This document shows positions 48,133 to 59,376 of a stretch of DNA of 64,000 bases, piece after piece (position 1 is the first letter of the stretch; each line of letters opens with the position of its first letter). Under the pieces are notes generated by a model that worked only from the letters and a program-made list of their open reading frames with translations, was not told the origin of the DNA and made no database searches. Both the position numbers and the translations under genes were made by a program. The DNA comes from Kingdonia uniflora. Lineage: Eukaryota > Streptophyta > Magnoliopsida > Ranunculales > Circaeasteraceae. The stretch lies in contig JACGCM010002659.1 of the NCBI GenBank assembly GCA_014058105.1, forward strand, positions 3,596,001 through 3,660,000, written 5' to 3'.

Positions 48133-48894
48133 TGACATGGTTGTTGTTGGTTTGTTGACAATCAAATAGGGTTGTCGACCAAATCTTTGTATATGACAGT
48201 TATGTTACCTCAATGTTTATCACAATATATAATTTTTTCCCATTTTTGTATATGACAGTTCATTTAGTTCATGCTTTTTAGCAGTATTTAAAATTTGGTA
48301 AAACACTCCATGGTTGATTTATTTTTGTAGTATATGACATTTCTGTTATGTCATATGAATCTCATTTATGACTCTCCCATCTTCAAAATGTACATATTGC
48401 CTCCGAAAAATATTTAAACAATGCACTTGAGCCTCTCAAAAAAATGAAATTTTGTCAATTTCAACAATACTTTAGTGTATATGGTTACTTGCAATGTACA
48501 ATATTGTCGAAATATTTTGACAATTTTGGTAGTACATTTCGAATTAAGCATTTGTAATATTGTCGAACCTGACAATATTATAAAGTGTAATTAGAGTTAT
48601 GGATATATAATATTATCGACATCGACAATTTAGCTTAATTATAAATGATTTATTACATAACTCGACAATTTAATGCAGTATTTTCAACAATATACAAAAT
48701 CATAGAGGGTGCATAGAGCAACACAATCCCTAAACTGCAAATAATTTATTGTTATTTTCTTGGTGATATACGGCATTGCTATTGTCCTAAATTTCAATTA
48801 CAAATCAAATATAATGTTGAATGAACACATTAATTTCTCAATAATAATCAAATACATATTTATTAGTCAATGCATATGAACTCCTTCTGTCTTC
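48133..48894. repeat. Spacer between convergent genes, palindrome cluster 5
   Basis: The 760 bp between the OTU-like stop and the end of the transposase have no coding sequence. Five palindrome copies or halves lie at 48451-48670. Confidence 0.8.
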
Positions 48895-49010
48895 CTAGAT
48901 GTTGTGGTTGTCGGAATTTAAGTACAACGGCTGAACAGATTCCCCATTATTGTTGTCTCCTACATGGAACACATTATTGTAAATATGGCATAAATATAGA
49001 ATGGAACACA

Positions 49011-51535
49011 TTATAGAAAAATTATGGAGAATATGCCATTTATGCATAGTGTCGAATATATACTTGATTCTGCTATCATCGCTTTGAGAAGTGGGCATGT
49101 CCGTTTGTCATGGTTGCCGAGTACTCCACAACTTTTGTATGTTCTCTTCTTCATAACAGCATCTTCCATTCCCCTTCCATCTTGCCCCTTTCTTGTGATC
49201 AATCTTCACCCGGCCTTTTGTTTGAACCACGAGAGGGTTTAAAATTATAGTTCCAGTCACCAGAGAATCTAAGATAGAAGTTGAAATGTTTTGTTGTGAT
49301 GCATCTATCTGTGTTAAAGGGTCATCGTAGTTTTGAAGGTAAGACTCAAGCTCGTCTAGCTTCAAAACTGTAAAATTAAAACTTATTTTCATCTTCGAGG
49401 CCCTCTCGAATAAGTTTGATACACGAAGGGATAGGTGGCTATGGCGTAAGGCATGTGATAAGTTATCTCCTTCTAACTGACTTTCATCATACGACCTTGA
49501 AAACTTGTTTGCACCAATCGTCCACCTTGTCATAATGAAAGCCTCTGGTATTTTGAGAATGTTGTATTTCGAGAAAACTTTCAGGAGGTGACAACATGAG
49601 AGTCCAACATACTCAAACAACTTGCATCCACAATTACCAGTTAGCTTCTCTAAGTCTATTTGTAGCTCAAATGACCCGGTACGACCACTATGGGACTTCA
49701 CCATAAGTTGTCGAGCGTTGCCTTCTACGTGTCCTTCTATTGCAACGAAGCAAACAACCTGGTCAAACTGATCTTAAAGTTTGTGGAACATTGTTCTGGT
49801 GTAAATCTTTGCATCATCTTTCAGTAGAGCTTGATGAGATCCAACTTGACGATATATGTGTTCTGATACAAAGTCTTCTGCACTTTCTCGCTCGTATACC
49901 TCTAAAAGAGTAGCCTCGTACTTGGTCACAAAACTGTACAACCCAGCTGTTATTGGCAACCAACCATTAAAAAAGTTGTTTATGGACTCACTCCGTCCTG
50001 TACTACCCATCCCTGCAAAGAAGGTCTCCCTATTCCATAACGGTATTCATCTTTGTCTAATATTGAAGATTCCTTGCATCCATACATTATCATCCAATTT
50101 ATGTTTCTTTATTAGGTCCATCTACTTGGTTTCAAACTCTACAGCCTTATATGTGTTGTGCATTATCGAATCGATATCTTCTTTGAATGTAGATGGTTTC
50201 CGATAAACATGGTCGATTTTTTCGGGAAATTTGTTTGTGATGTGCCACAGACAAAATCGATGTCTGGTGTTGAGAAAGACCTGGAAATAAACCATAAGTT
50301 AGAATGACAGTGTCTCTGAATATTATATGATATTTTCGAATTTGACAATTTAGTAGTGTAATTGGATTGGAGTTATGCTAGCAATTATTGTCGAATTTGA
50401 CAATTTAACAATTATAACTGGAGTAACAAGTGTTGAATATTTTTGAATTCGACAATATTCCTAATGTAAAATCGATAATATACTCCAGATAGCAACTGTA
50501 ACTCGAGCAATAAGTGTCCAAGTACATCTTTACCTTGGGAATAGCCGCGGCCATAGCTACATCTTGATCGGTGATAATTGATACAGGGTGTTTATAGTTC
50601 ATTGCCTTCAGCCATGTATGGAGCAACCATAGAAATGTGTTTTCTTGCTCATTTCTTAGCAGAGCACATCCGTATTGAATTTTTTGGTAGTGGCTGTTGA
50701 TTCCTGCAAATGGAGCAAAGGGCATCTTGTACACATTCGTCTGGTACGTAGTATTGAAGGTGACGACATCTCTAAATACTTCATATGCGAACCTTAAACG
50801 TCCATCGATCCAAAAAAAATTCAGTGCTCGGTTCTCCTCATCTAATTCTATGTCAAAATAAAACATCAGATCTGCAGTTTGTTTCTTCCTAAACCACTCT
50901 AATGCGGTTTGTGCATCTCCTCTGACTAGTCGTTCCTAATTTATTTTGGCGTTGTGGTTGTAACAATCCCGCTTTCTAAATGTTTTATTTAGGAATAATG
51001 TCGGGACCTTGCTGACCAGAATATTGTGGAGCTTAAATGTCGTTGTAAGGTTTTTTGCTGCTTCAGGAAAGAATCTGTTAACCTTCATTCGATGCTGATT
51101 TCGTGGAGATACGAGTTTATGGTTATGGATATCCGTGAAACTTGTGACCACATATTTGCCTATTTTGGTATTCCAATTTATGTTCATTGTTGCTTTACAC
51201 CCACACTTATCAGATGATCTTCTGTTTCCAGCTACGTCACTACTTTTTGGATTCTTAAGGTTTTTCTTTGAAAAGCCATTGCCCATACAACAAAAATGGT
51301 CTCTGCCTATATCATCCAATCTCGAACGCTTAGTGGAATTGTGTATCTTGGTAGAGAAACCTTGCCCTCTTCCATATCGTTCATACCACAGACGTGCATC
51401 CTCTACAATATCAAAATGTTGACCCTCGTATGGCGCTTCCGCCAAAAATGGGTCTACAAAACGTTTATTTTCACACCTTTCTGGGGACTCCTCACCAATA
51501 ACTTTTGACCAATTTTCATCGACGGAGTCTTCCAT
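49011..51535 (-). pseudogene. FAR1-type MULE transposase (nonsense mutations)
   Basis: Exon 1 is 51535-50534 and exon 2 runs from 50280 to about 49040, with a GT-AG intron of 253 bp between. Domains: FAR1 DNA-binding (about residues 60-165, with CGCKATMNI and DIHNHKLVSP), MULE transposase (FRDVVTFNTTYQTNVYKMP, IITDQDVAMAAAI), FFAGMGSTGRSESINNFF, and a SWIM zinc finger (CGCKLFEYVGLSCCHLLKVF). A C-terminal knuckle (CGVLGNHDKRTCP) is in another frame, so a shift lies near 49170. In-frame stops are at 50936-50938 (TAG), 50122-50124 (TAG), 50047-50049 (TGA) and 49774-49776 (TAA). The start at 51535 follows an acceptor-like CTCAG and directly precedes the conserved acidic N-terminus. It would bind and cut the element ends. 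Confidence 0.9.
50281..50533 (-). other. Transposase intron with palindrome cluster 6
   Basis: The donor CCCAAG|GTAAAG and acceptor TTTCCAG|GTCTTT are on the minus strand. Joining keeps the frame across IPK|VFLNTRH. Three palindrome copies lie at 50329-50459. Confidence 0.8.
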
Positions 51536-51748
51536 TGTCGATCTGACTGAGAAATTTACACATAAAAGAAACGATAATGAGTTATAAGTAAAGTAATTGA
51601 ACAAAGGGAACAAAATACTACTTTTCAAACACAATTCAAGTCCAACGCATGTTAATTTCATAATTCTTCATTACATCACATACTACAAAAGACAGAATAC
51701 AAAATATAAACAATCACACACTAAAACTTATTGTACAAAATTTATTCG

Positions 51749-52129
51749 TCACTTGCTGAATACTAAAGCTACTTCATTACATGTACCTGCCAATAACATT
51801 ACAACCAGAATACCTAAACAGTAAATCATAAACCGCACCGACAGAACTGGAGCCTTCCTTCCTAACCAGTTCCCTGGCCTGGTAACAAGAGTTGCGCTCC
51901 ACGCCATTGGATACAGGATAACCGTCTGCAACTGATAATACAAATGGAAATCCTCCCTCCACAATGCCGCCTCAGCCTCGAACATTCCTTCGTAGCTCGC
52001 CTCACGCAGCGGTAATGGTGGACCGTTTAAATTAACCGAACCAAAATAACACAGCACCAGTTCGTCATATAACTGCTTAATACGGCAAGAAACAGCCTCC
52101 CGACGACTCTGAGACCTCGCCTTCACCAT
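51749..52129 (-). CDS. Small unknown ORF upstream of the transposase
   Basis: A 126-codon frame with an ATG at 52129, uninterrupted and more GC-rich than its surroundings. It starts with a basic stretch (KARSQSRREAVSCRIKQLY), has an acidic middle (EGMFEAEAALWREDF) and a hydrophobic run near residues 96-113. No family was recognised. It lies between the transposase and the right end, next to palindrome cluster 7, and is read in the same direction as the transposase. It may be an accessory protein or a 5' exon of a longer transcript. Confidence 0.45.
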   Translation of the reverse strand: MVKARSQSRREAVSCRIKQLYDELVLCYFGSVNLNGPPLPLREASYEGMFEAEAALWREDFHLYYQLQTVILYPMAWSATLVTRPGNWLGRKAPVLSVRFMIYCLGILVVMLLAGTCNEVALVFSK

Positions 52130-52149
52130 CTCCGCTCATTCTGCACAGT

Positions 52150-52420
52150 AATATTGTCAAGCTCAACAATTTAGTTACTGTGCCTGAAACATTCATATGT
52201 AATATTGTCGAGTTCGATAATTTAGTTATTGTGCATTAAACATTCACATGTAATATTGTCGAGTTCGACAATTCAACTTGAGTGTCTCCAACAGTCATAT
52301 ATAATATTGTCGAATTCAATAATTATAGTAATGTATGTGAGGATGGCACTACTGATAATTGTCGAATTCGACAATTATTTAGTCTCAGTTCAGTGTTATG
52401 CTACTAAATTGTCGAATTCT
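52150..52420. repeat. Palindrome cluster 7 (6 copies)
   Basis: Copies are near 52151, 52202, 52254, 52306, 52360 and a half copy at 52409. The spacing is about 50 bp, upstream of the small ORF. Confidence 0.85.
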
Positions 52421-52869
52421 CATAGGACCCACCTGCAGGTAATCAATTAAAGAGAAATTGCACAGGAGATTACATTCTTCTAACAAATTTCACAACATGC
52501 AAGTCTACTACTGTATTTTAAGTATCATAAAGTACCTGTCGAGTAAGTTTACTGCCAGCAAGGGTGTCGGAGTTCTTTGGAGAGATCAATTTCACCTCTA
52601 ATGGCAGAATCGCTTCCCTTTCGAGACTGAAATTTCACCTCTAATAGCAGAAATCCCAAGCAAGAGTGTATGATATGAGACAGAGAGAGAGTGATATGAG
52701 AGTGAGAGAGTGAGTGAGTGAGTGACTGAGTGATATGAGAGAGAGAGAGAGAGAGACTTGAGTGATGGGTTGCTCCAATTTCGAATTTTTGATCGAATTT
52801 GAAATTAAAATTTCTTGAGAGTGAGAGAGGGAAATGTCTGCAGCTAAAGAAAGTAGGGCAGGTAGGACC

Positions 52870-52972
52870 AAGTAATTTTCCACCTCATTTCCCCAAATTT
52901 TGAGAGCCACTCATCTCTATTGGATGAGTGGTTGTAGTTGAGTGAGACTTGAGTGTCTCTAAATCCTCTCCC
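52870..52972 (-). repeat. Right terminal inverted repeat
   Basis: Reverse complement of the left arm. GA-rich and GAGT-rich simple repeats at 52680-52760 lie just inside. Confidence 0.75.
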
Positions 52973-53464
52973 AACTTGAAATAGGCAAAGGATAGAAACC
53001 AGATAGAGAAATGTTTGAGCTCCAAATGGTTATTGCAAGCCCTAGAAAAAAATCCTCTCCTCTCTTCATCCCTTCGCAAGTTACAGAGATCTCTGCTAAT
53101 CTCTCTCTCTCTAGAACTGATTTCCAATTAGAAATTGGTAAAAATTTATTTATTAATCGTATTTTGCAAATACCCAATTGATGAATTTTGCTAAATGTCT
53201 TTCCTTAAAACAACAATTGTAATTCCAAAGGGTTTACATAGACACAAATTTGGGGAATTTCTTATGGGTTTTTGCAATTTATTAATCCAATCTCTAATCT
53301 AGTTTATAAGATTTGGTTTTCTGATTTTTGTTTTAATTTGGGTTTTTAGTTCTTTATTTGCTTACAATTACAATTTTTTGTTTGCTTTATTCTCATTTAA
53401 GGGATGAGCTTGGATTCATAATTTTGATCTTCAGCATACATAGGTTACAATAATCAGTAAGATG
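52973..53464. other. DNA between the MULE and the LINE
   Basis: No gene recognised. It ends with the left target duplication of the LINE (AATAATCAGTAAGATG, 53449-53464). Confidence 0.5.
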
Positions 53465-56400
53465 TGATATCCAAGATAAACTTCAAGCTCAACCTAATTA
53501 TCCAGGTTTGATGACTGAGGAAAGAAAGGCTATAAGAGACTACATTGCCAAGGCTATCAAATAAGAATCCTTTTTTGAAAAAAAAAAAAAAAAAACATAA
53601 TCTAGTGGCTTAAGTTGGGAGATTCTAACTCATCATACTTTCACAAGTGTATAAAAAGTAGAAGATCCTCTAACTCTTTGCTCTCTATCACAGATGGGGG
53701 AGGTAACAGGATCACTGATCCTAAGATCATAGCTGAGGCTGCCATTAACTACTTCAAATCAGTTTTAGGGAGTGGTGATAGACTGGGGCTTACTGAGTTA
53801 AACTACAAGTATAAAGTCAAGTAGAGCGACCATGCCCACTTGACTCAAGAACTCTCAGATGAGGAAATTCAAAGAGCTCTCTTTGATATTGATGTGAATA
53901 AGGCAGCTGGCCTAATGGGTTTAATTCCCATTTTTTCAGGAATAACTGGGATTTGGGTTAAGAAGGATGTGTACAAAGCTGTCAAGAATTTCTTCAAGTC
54001 TGGAAAACTTCTAAGCAAGTCAATGCCACCTCCATCACCCTTGTGTCAAAAACCCCAAACCTCCTCTAGTTTTGGGGATTACAGACCTATTTCTTGTTAC
54101 AATGTTGCATATAAGATCATACCCAAAGTCATAACTACTATAATTATAGATGTGATTGACCCCCTTGTTAACGAGGCATAGTCTGCTTATGTGAGTGGGA
54201 GAAATATATCTGATAATCTCCTCCTTGCCCATGAACTCTCAAGGAACTACCAACTTGATAACCCCAAGAACAGATGTACTACAAAAATAGACTTGAAGAA
54301 AGCTTATGATATGGTGCAGTGGAGTGTTATAAAAGCTACCCTAGAAGAAATAAACTTCCCAACTCTTCTCATTCAATGGATTGTTGAATGCATCTCCACC
54401 CCAACCTACTCCATCTCTATCAATGGTGTTCTTGAAGGCTACTTTGAAGGCCAGAGGGCAAGGGCGGAACCAGGATTGTAGGTTGGGGGGCTAAGATATT
54501 ACGGGGGCTTGGCCCCGAAAAAAAATTTGAGGGTATATTAGTAATTTTAGAAGGATATTTACTAATATTATTGATTAATTACGTAATTTTTTTACGTATA
54601 CTAAACAAGTTATTGACATATCTCAAACATAATCATGATAAAACTAATTTATTCTAAAGAAAAAACTATATAAACAAGTACCTGGTAAATCTAGGGATTC
54701 CTGAGATATCCATAACCAATTTAGCAAATGCTACCATAAATAATTGTGCCACCTGAAAATTAAAATCTAAATTCATTAGTTCATCGGCAAATCTTTTTAT
54801 ATAAACTTACAAGAGGCTTCCATAATTTTAATATTCATTCAGTAAAAGTATAAAACTTTACGTATTTGGAAATTCACAAAAAAGTTTATATTTAGATCAA
54901 TATTCAAAAATGCACACAAGTATTTGTCCTCGCTTTTTCATAAAATAATCTAGTCAAGAGTGACATAGACATGTGTAAAAATATCAATATACAAGATACT
55001 ACTAAAAAATTTCTCTACGGTCCCTCGCTAAACGAAACGCTTCTATTATCGAATTTGAACAAATACTTTAAGCAAATTCTCTTTCAATGTAAACAACCAT
55101 GCAATCTGTGAGGTACTCATCTTCAAACCCAACTACAATCTGAGGACTAAACACATAATCAATATATAAAGGTGAAATCTCAAAAAATATTGAAACCCCA
55201 TTTGAGCATTTAATCAAACAACAAAAGAACAAGTACCGAAAATACCATTAAACATTACTTTTTATCATCATCATCAAACATTACTTTCTTCGTTTTAGGA
55301 GGTAAGCAGAAACCCCATAAGTCAAATTACACAAAAATCAAACTACAAAGGTGAATTCCCAAAAAATGTTGCAAATCCATTTGAGCAAAATTTTAAGAAC
55401 AAGTACAAAAACACCATTAAACATGGAAAAAAAATCGAGAAACCATACCAAAATGGCAAAGATGGCAAACCCCATCATATATTATGACTCTGGGTTGAAG
55501 TAGACCATGAATCTCAGCAGTAAAAGGTGAAGCAGTCGCGTTTGGGTACAACCAGGGCGGAACTAGGAGAAGACTTACCCGGGCAGAGAAGAATTGAAGA
55601 AAGGCAGGAAGAGAAGAAAGGCAGAGAGAGGAAGAGAGGTGGGTCTAGGCTTTAGAAAGGGAACCACTATCTCCTTACTTATTTGTTCTTACCATGGAGT
55701 GTTTTGGGCTATTGTTGGGAAAAAAAATACAGTGAAGAAGAATGACACGGGGTTACATTATAGATGCAAATCACCTCTCTTAACTCACTTGGCATTTTCT
55801 GATGATTTACTAGTGTTCTTTAGAAGAGATGTGATATCTGCTCAACTTGTCCAAGATTGTATGGAGAGGTTTAAAAAGATGACTGGGTTGGTTACAAACA
55901 ATACTAAATCTTGCGTCTACTTTTCAGGGTATTGATGCTGAAACAAAACAATACATATGCATTATTCTGGATTTCCAAGAAAGTAGCATACGCTTCAAAT
56001 ATCTTGGGGTCCCACTCATATCCTCAAGACTTAGAGCAGCTGATTGCACCCCCCTTATTGAAAAAATGGTGGGCAGAATTATCAACTAGAAGAACATCTC
56101 TCTCTCCCATGCAGGCAGATGTCAACTTATCTCAATTGTGCTGAATTATATTCATGCATATTGGTCTTCTTTATTCATTCTGCCCCAACAAGTGATGATA
56201 CAAATTGAATCTTTCTTTTCCAAATTTCTTTGGCATGGGAATGGGGTGAAAATGAATGTTCCTGTTTTATGGAGTTCCTTATGCTACCCTAAAGATGAAG
56301 GAGGACTTGGCTTCAGAAACCTTAGTACTTGGAATAGAGCTGATATTCTAAAGCATACATGGAGATTGGATGCTAAGAAGGACAACTTGTGGGCCAGTTG

Positions 56401-57868
56401 GGTGTACAAGAACTTGATCAACGATCAACACTTTCGGACTATGAAAGCTTCCCAATCTTGCTCTTGGAGCTGGAGGAAATTAAATATTGGATTCTAGAGA
56501 TGTTGCCAAAAGACTGGTTCTATTTCTTGTTAGTAATGGAAGATCAATACAGATTTGGCATGAGCCATGACACCAGAATGATATTCTTTACTCCCACTTC
56601 AGAAGAAAACAAATTCAGTATGACTCTTATCTTGGTAGTAATGCCAAACTAAGTTATGTTATCTTGAATGGTAAATGGAACTTTCCTCATCACCTTAGTC
56701 CCTCTGTTCATGATATTACCCCAAATCTGCCCCAAATTGCTAGTAACTCTTCAGACAGGTGTGTGTGGATTGCTAATAGCTCTGTTCAGTTTAGTGTAGC
56801 CTCTATTATGGATCATATCAGATTGAAAAGTCCTAAGATCAAATGGGTTAATGTGTGTTGGAATAAAGCTGTCATTCCTAGACATGGTTTCACCGTGTGG
56901 AGAGCATGCAACAACACCCTTGAAACTCAAGATAGACTTGTCCAATCTAATTAACTCTCTCTGCACCTTTTGTAAAAATGTTGCAGAAAATGTTAATCAT
57001 CATTTTATGGAGTGCAACCATGCTAAGCAGCTCTGGCTTTGGATTCTGAATAAGTCTAGACTCCAAAGGCAAGTAGGAACCTTTAAGGAGAAGCTGTTAT
57101 GGATTGTTAGGCATGGGAAGAATAGTGTAAAATGGCAAGTTCTTAGTGTGGCCTTCTGTGCTATGGTTTACAGTATCTGGCAAGAGAGAAATAACCAGAT
57201 TTTCAGAGGAGTTTTTAATCCCCTTAGACTATCTTCAAGCTGTTTTATGATGATGTTACCATCAGACTTTCCAATATAATTAACTTGGTAACTAATGAAC
57301 CTTTTGCTAGAGATATATGTGCTAGCTGGATGATGAAGCCTCAGTTTAAGTTGTTTGTTCCAATTATATGCAAATGGTGACCTCCTATTGGAGACTACAT
57401 GATTCTTAACACTGATGGGGCCTATTCTGATAGCAGAGGTGGGTTTGGTGGGCATGTTAGAGATAGTAAATGAGTTAGCCTCCTTGGGTATGCAGCTATG
57501 GTCAAACTTGAGGACATTATTTACCATGAAATGCAAGGCATTCACAGAGGTATGATCATCTGTCTGGAATACAACATCCCTAAGCTGTGGGTAGGAACGG
57601 ACTCAGAGCTAATGGTTTCTTACATCAAGAATGGAGTGGAGCCGCCATGGAACTGTCACTTTATGATCACTGCTATTAGAGCTATGATTCCAAGATTTGA
57701 AGATTTTCTTATTTTCCATATTTTCTGAGAAACTAATAGAGGTCCAGACTTGCTGGCCTCTCTTGCCATTTGTATTAGTGATTTTGTTCTTCTCCCTCCT
57801 AACTTCCCCCATGACTTGCGTGTCATAACTGAGGAAGATGCTAGAGGGAAGAAGTACTTTAGGATGTA
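53465..57868 (+). pseudogene. LINE ORF2: RT, zf-RVT and RNase H (broken)
   Basis: Before the insertion: GDSNSSYFHKCIKSRRSSN near 53616, FGDYRPISCYNVAYKIIPKV near 54075 and TKIDLKKAYDMVQWSVI near 54280. After it: a decayed 'PLSPYLFVLTMECFG' region near 55660-55710, the catalytic FSDDLLVFF near 55797, GGLGFRNLSTWNRA near 56305, and a zinc-binding zf-RVT block (CTFCKNVAENVNHHFMEC) near 56955-57010. RNase H follows, with NTDGAYSDSRGG near 57407, EMQGIHRGM and VGTDSELMVS. The three RNase H acids are kept, but TGA at about 57471 and 57726 and other stops kill the frame. The end is a TAA at 57866-57868. Confidence 0.9.
54461..55645. mobile_element. Unclassified insertion inside the LINE RT
   Basis: LINE coding stops after GYFEGQR at 54460 and resumes near 55646. 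The insert opens with AGGGCGGAACCAGGATTGTA and then a G-rich run; a similar phrase, AGGGCGGAACTAGGAG, recurs in the same direction at 55552. It has no coding sequence. Ends and class are uncertain. Confidence 0.6.
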
Positions 57869-57955
57869 ACCTTATTCTTTGATATATTCCTGGTTGGGGT
57901 CTGCCTAAACCCCTGCTTACCTAGCAAAAATAAATAAATAATAATCAGTAAGATG

Positions 57956-58561
57956 AAATAAACTTTTCAATGCCCCCCATATCTTTTCCCTAGTGTTCTT
58001 TCTCGTTATTGCGACATATTGTGTTAATTCATTTTATTTTCTATTACTTACGATATAAACAATTAGGATTTGGAGGATAATCTGGAGTTGTCATCATTGG
58101 AGTTTCAAGCTAAGCTTATATTAGAAAAATGAGTTCAGCTTTGGTATTTATTATCTTTTTCCTTTCTTATGGTTTAAAAGCATGTGTTTTGCATTTTATT
58201 TTGCTATTGCTTTAAAGTACTATGAATATTAGGGGTCAGTTTGGTTTCCTTGTGTGCAGTGGTACTATCTTCTTCTTTATTGCCTAATAGAAGGATCTTA
58301 TGTTACAAAATCATGGACATTAAGCATGAGGCTTGCATACTTTACATCAATTACCCATTCATCATTTTGTTCATGGTGCTAAATTTTAGTTCTTTCTACC
58401 TTTATCAGACTTAGCTTGATTCCCTTTCGCCATTATTTTCTTCATTGTTGTGGATAGGGCATCATATTGACTTGTCCAGCAATGTTATAATTATATTAAA
58501 GGTTTAAACTTCTTCAAGATAACATCTAAATGATGCACTTGGGAGTTACATAGCATATTAG
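57956..58561. other. Possible host intron or spacer with an exon-like block
   Basis: A block at 58067-58128 follows AATTAG and reads DLEDNLELSSLEFQAKLILE. It could be one exon of a host gene now split by insertions. No family was recognised. Confidence 0.2.
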
Positions 58562-59371
58562 TGTCACGGCCCTAGCCGGGACCGACTCTACAGTGCCCGG
58601 AGTGCAGCGGAATACGGGACCGTGCGGCGTACACGGACGCGAGGTCGGCGTGTACCAGCCATCTTCACAGGCGCGGCGCGCCAGTGGCATACAACCCACG
58701 GATGCTAGAGCGACATCCGGATTATCCTGGATACTCGTGAGGGGTCATCGAATATGTATTCGGTATAGGCAACAACGCTGAAGGTTCCCTCAATAATCCC
58801 TACAGCGTAATCTCTCACGACGCGCGCGAGATACGGAAGCACACCTGTCCTGTAGCGGATCAGGGTAGCTCAATATGCCGGTTTCCACCTTAGGGACTCA
58901 TATCTCAAGGGGCGACGAGCCTAGACTAATTATACTGTCCATCTGAAAGGGGCGGTGCGTCTCGAATAGCCCGCGGGGCATAGCGGCGCCATATGAAGCC
59001 CTCTAATGAAAACCGGCCCGCATTGCGAGGCAATGTCCCCTAGCCTACCCTAGGCCTAGGAGAACTCATAACTATCCCTTGTAGATAGTCCATGAGCCGG
59101 GGTCCTTGATGACCAAGCATTAAAGCTCTTTTAGTCATGGGGAGGATCGGACCAAGGTTCCTCCTTAATATAGCTACTAAGTAAATAGTCAACTTCCAAA
59201 AGGAAACGTTAAAACATGAGACGAAGCGTACTGGACCTTTTCGCCCCCTTAACTGAATCCGATTGCGACGAAACTTGGCGTGCTGCTATATTAGGGCATA
59301 GAGAACAAATACATTCGGATAGAACTCAAAACGCTCGGGTGGATTTGGCCGGCGTTCGGTAGGTCGTCACA
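58562..59371. repeat. GC-rich solo LTR (810 bp)
   Basis: TGTCACGGCC...GGTCGTCACA has TG...CA ends with short inverted tips. It is flanked by a perfect 5-bp duplication, ATTAG, at 58557-58561 and 59372-59376. No internal region or second LTR is present, so it is a solo LTR left by recombination. Its GC content is far above its surroundings. The family was not identified. Confidence 0.85.
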
Positions 59372-59376
59372 ATTAG

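Larger units (their letters stand above)
43327..52972. mobile_element. FAR1-type Mutator-like element, 9.6 kb
   Basis: The left end GGGAGAGGATTTAGAGATACTCA and the right end, read from 52972 on the minus strand, GGGAGAGGATTTAGAGACACTCA, continue as matching arms of about 105 bp ending in GGAAATGAGGTGGAAAAT. Inside are a plus-strand gene (44430-48132), a minus-strand FAR1/MULE transposase (49011-51535), a small minus-strand ORF (51749-52129) and about 30 copies of a palindrome. No 9-bp target duplication is seen, perhaps because the left side abuts other copies of the same ends. All coding parts carry lesions. Confidence 0.75.
53465..57939 (+). mobile_element. 5'-truncated L1 LINE with RNase H
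   Basis: It is flanked by a perfect 16-bp direct repeat, AATAATCAGTAAGATG, at 53449-53464 and 57940-57955, and ends in an A-rich TAAATAAATA tail. Both are hallmarks of target-primed insertion. ORF1 and the endonuclease are absent, so the copy is 5'-truncated. A 1.2-kb insertion lies inside the RT. Confidence 0.95.

Noticed and set aside
52959..53177. Minus-strand frames beside the MULE right end
   Set aside because: They run through the inverted repeat and GA-rich simple sequence. Not gene-like.
58593..58781. 62-codon Arg-rich ORF
   Set aside because: It lies inside the GC-rich solo LTR, where open frames are expected by composition.
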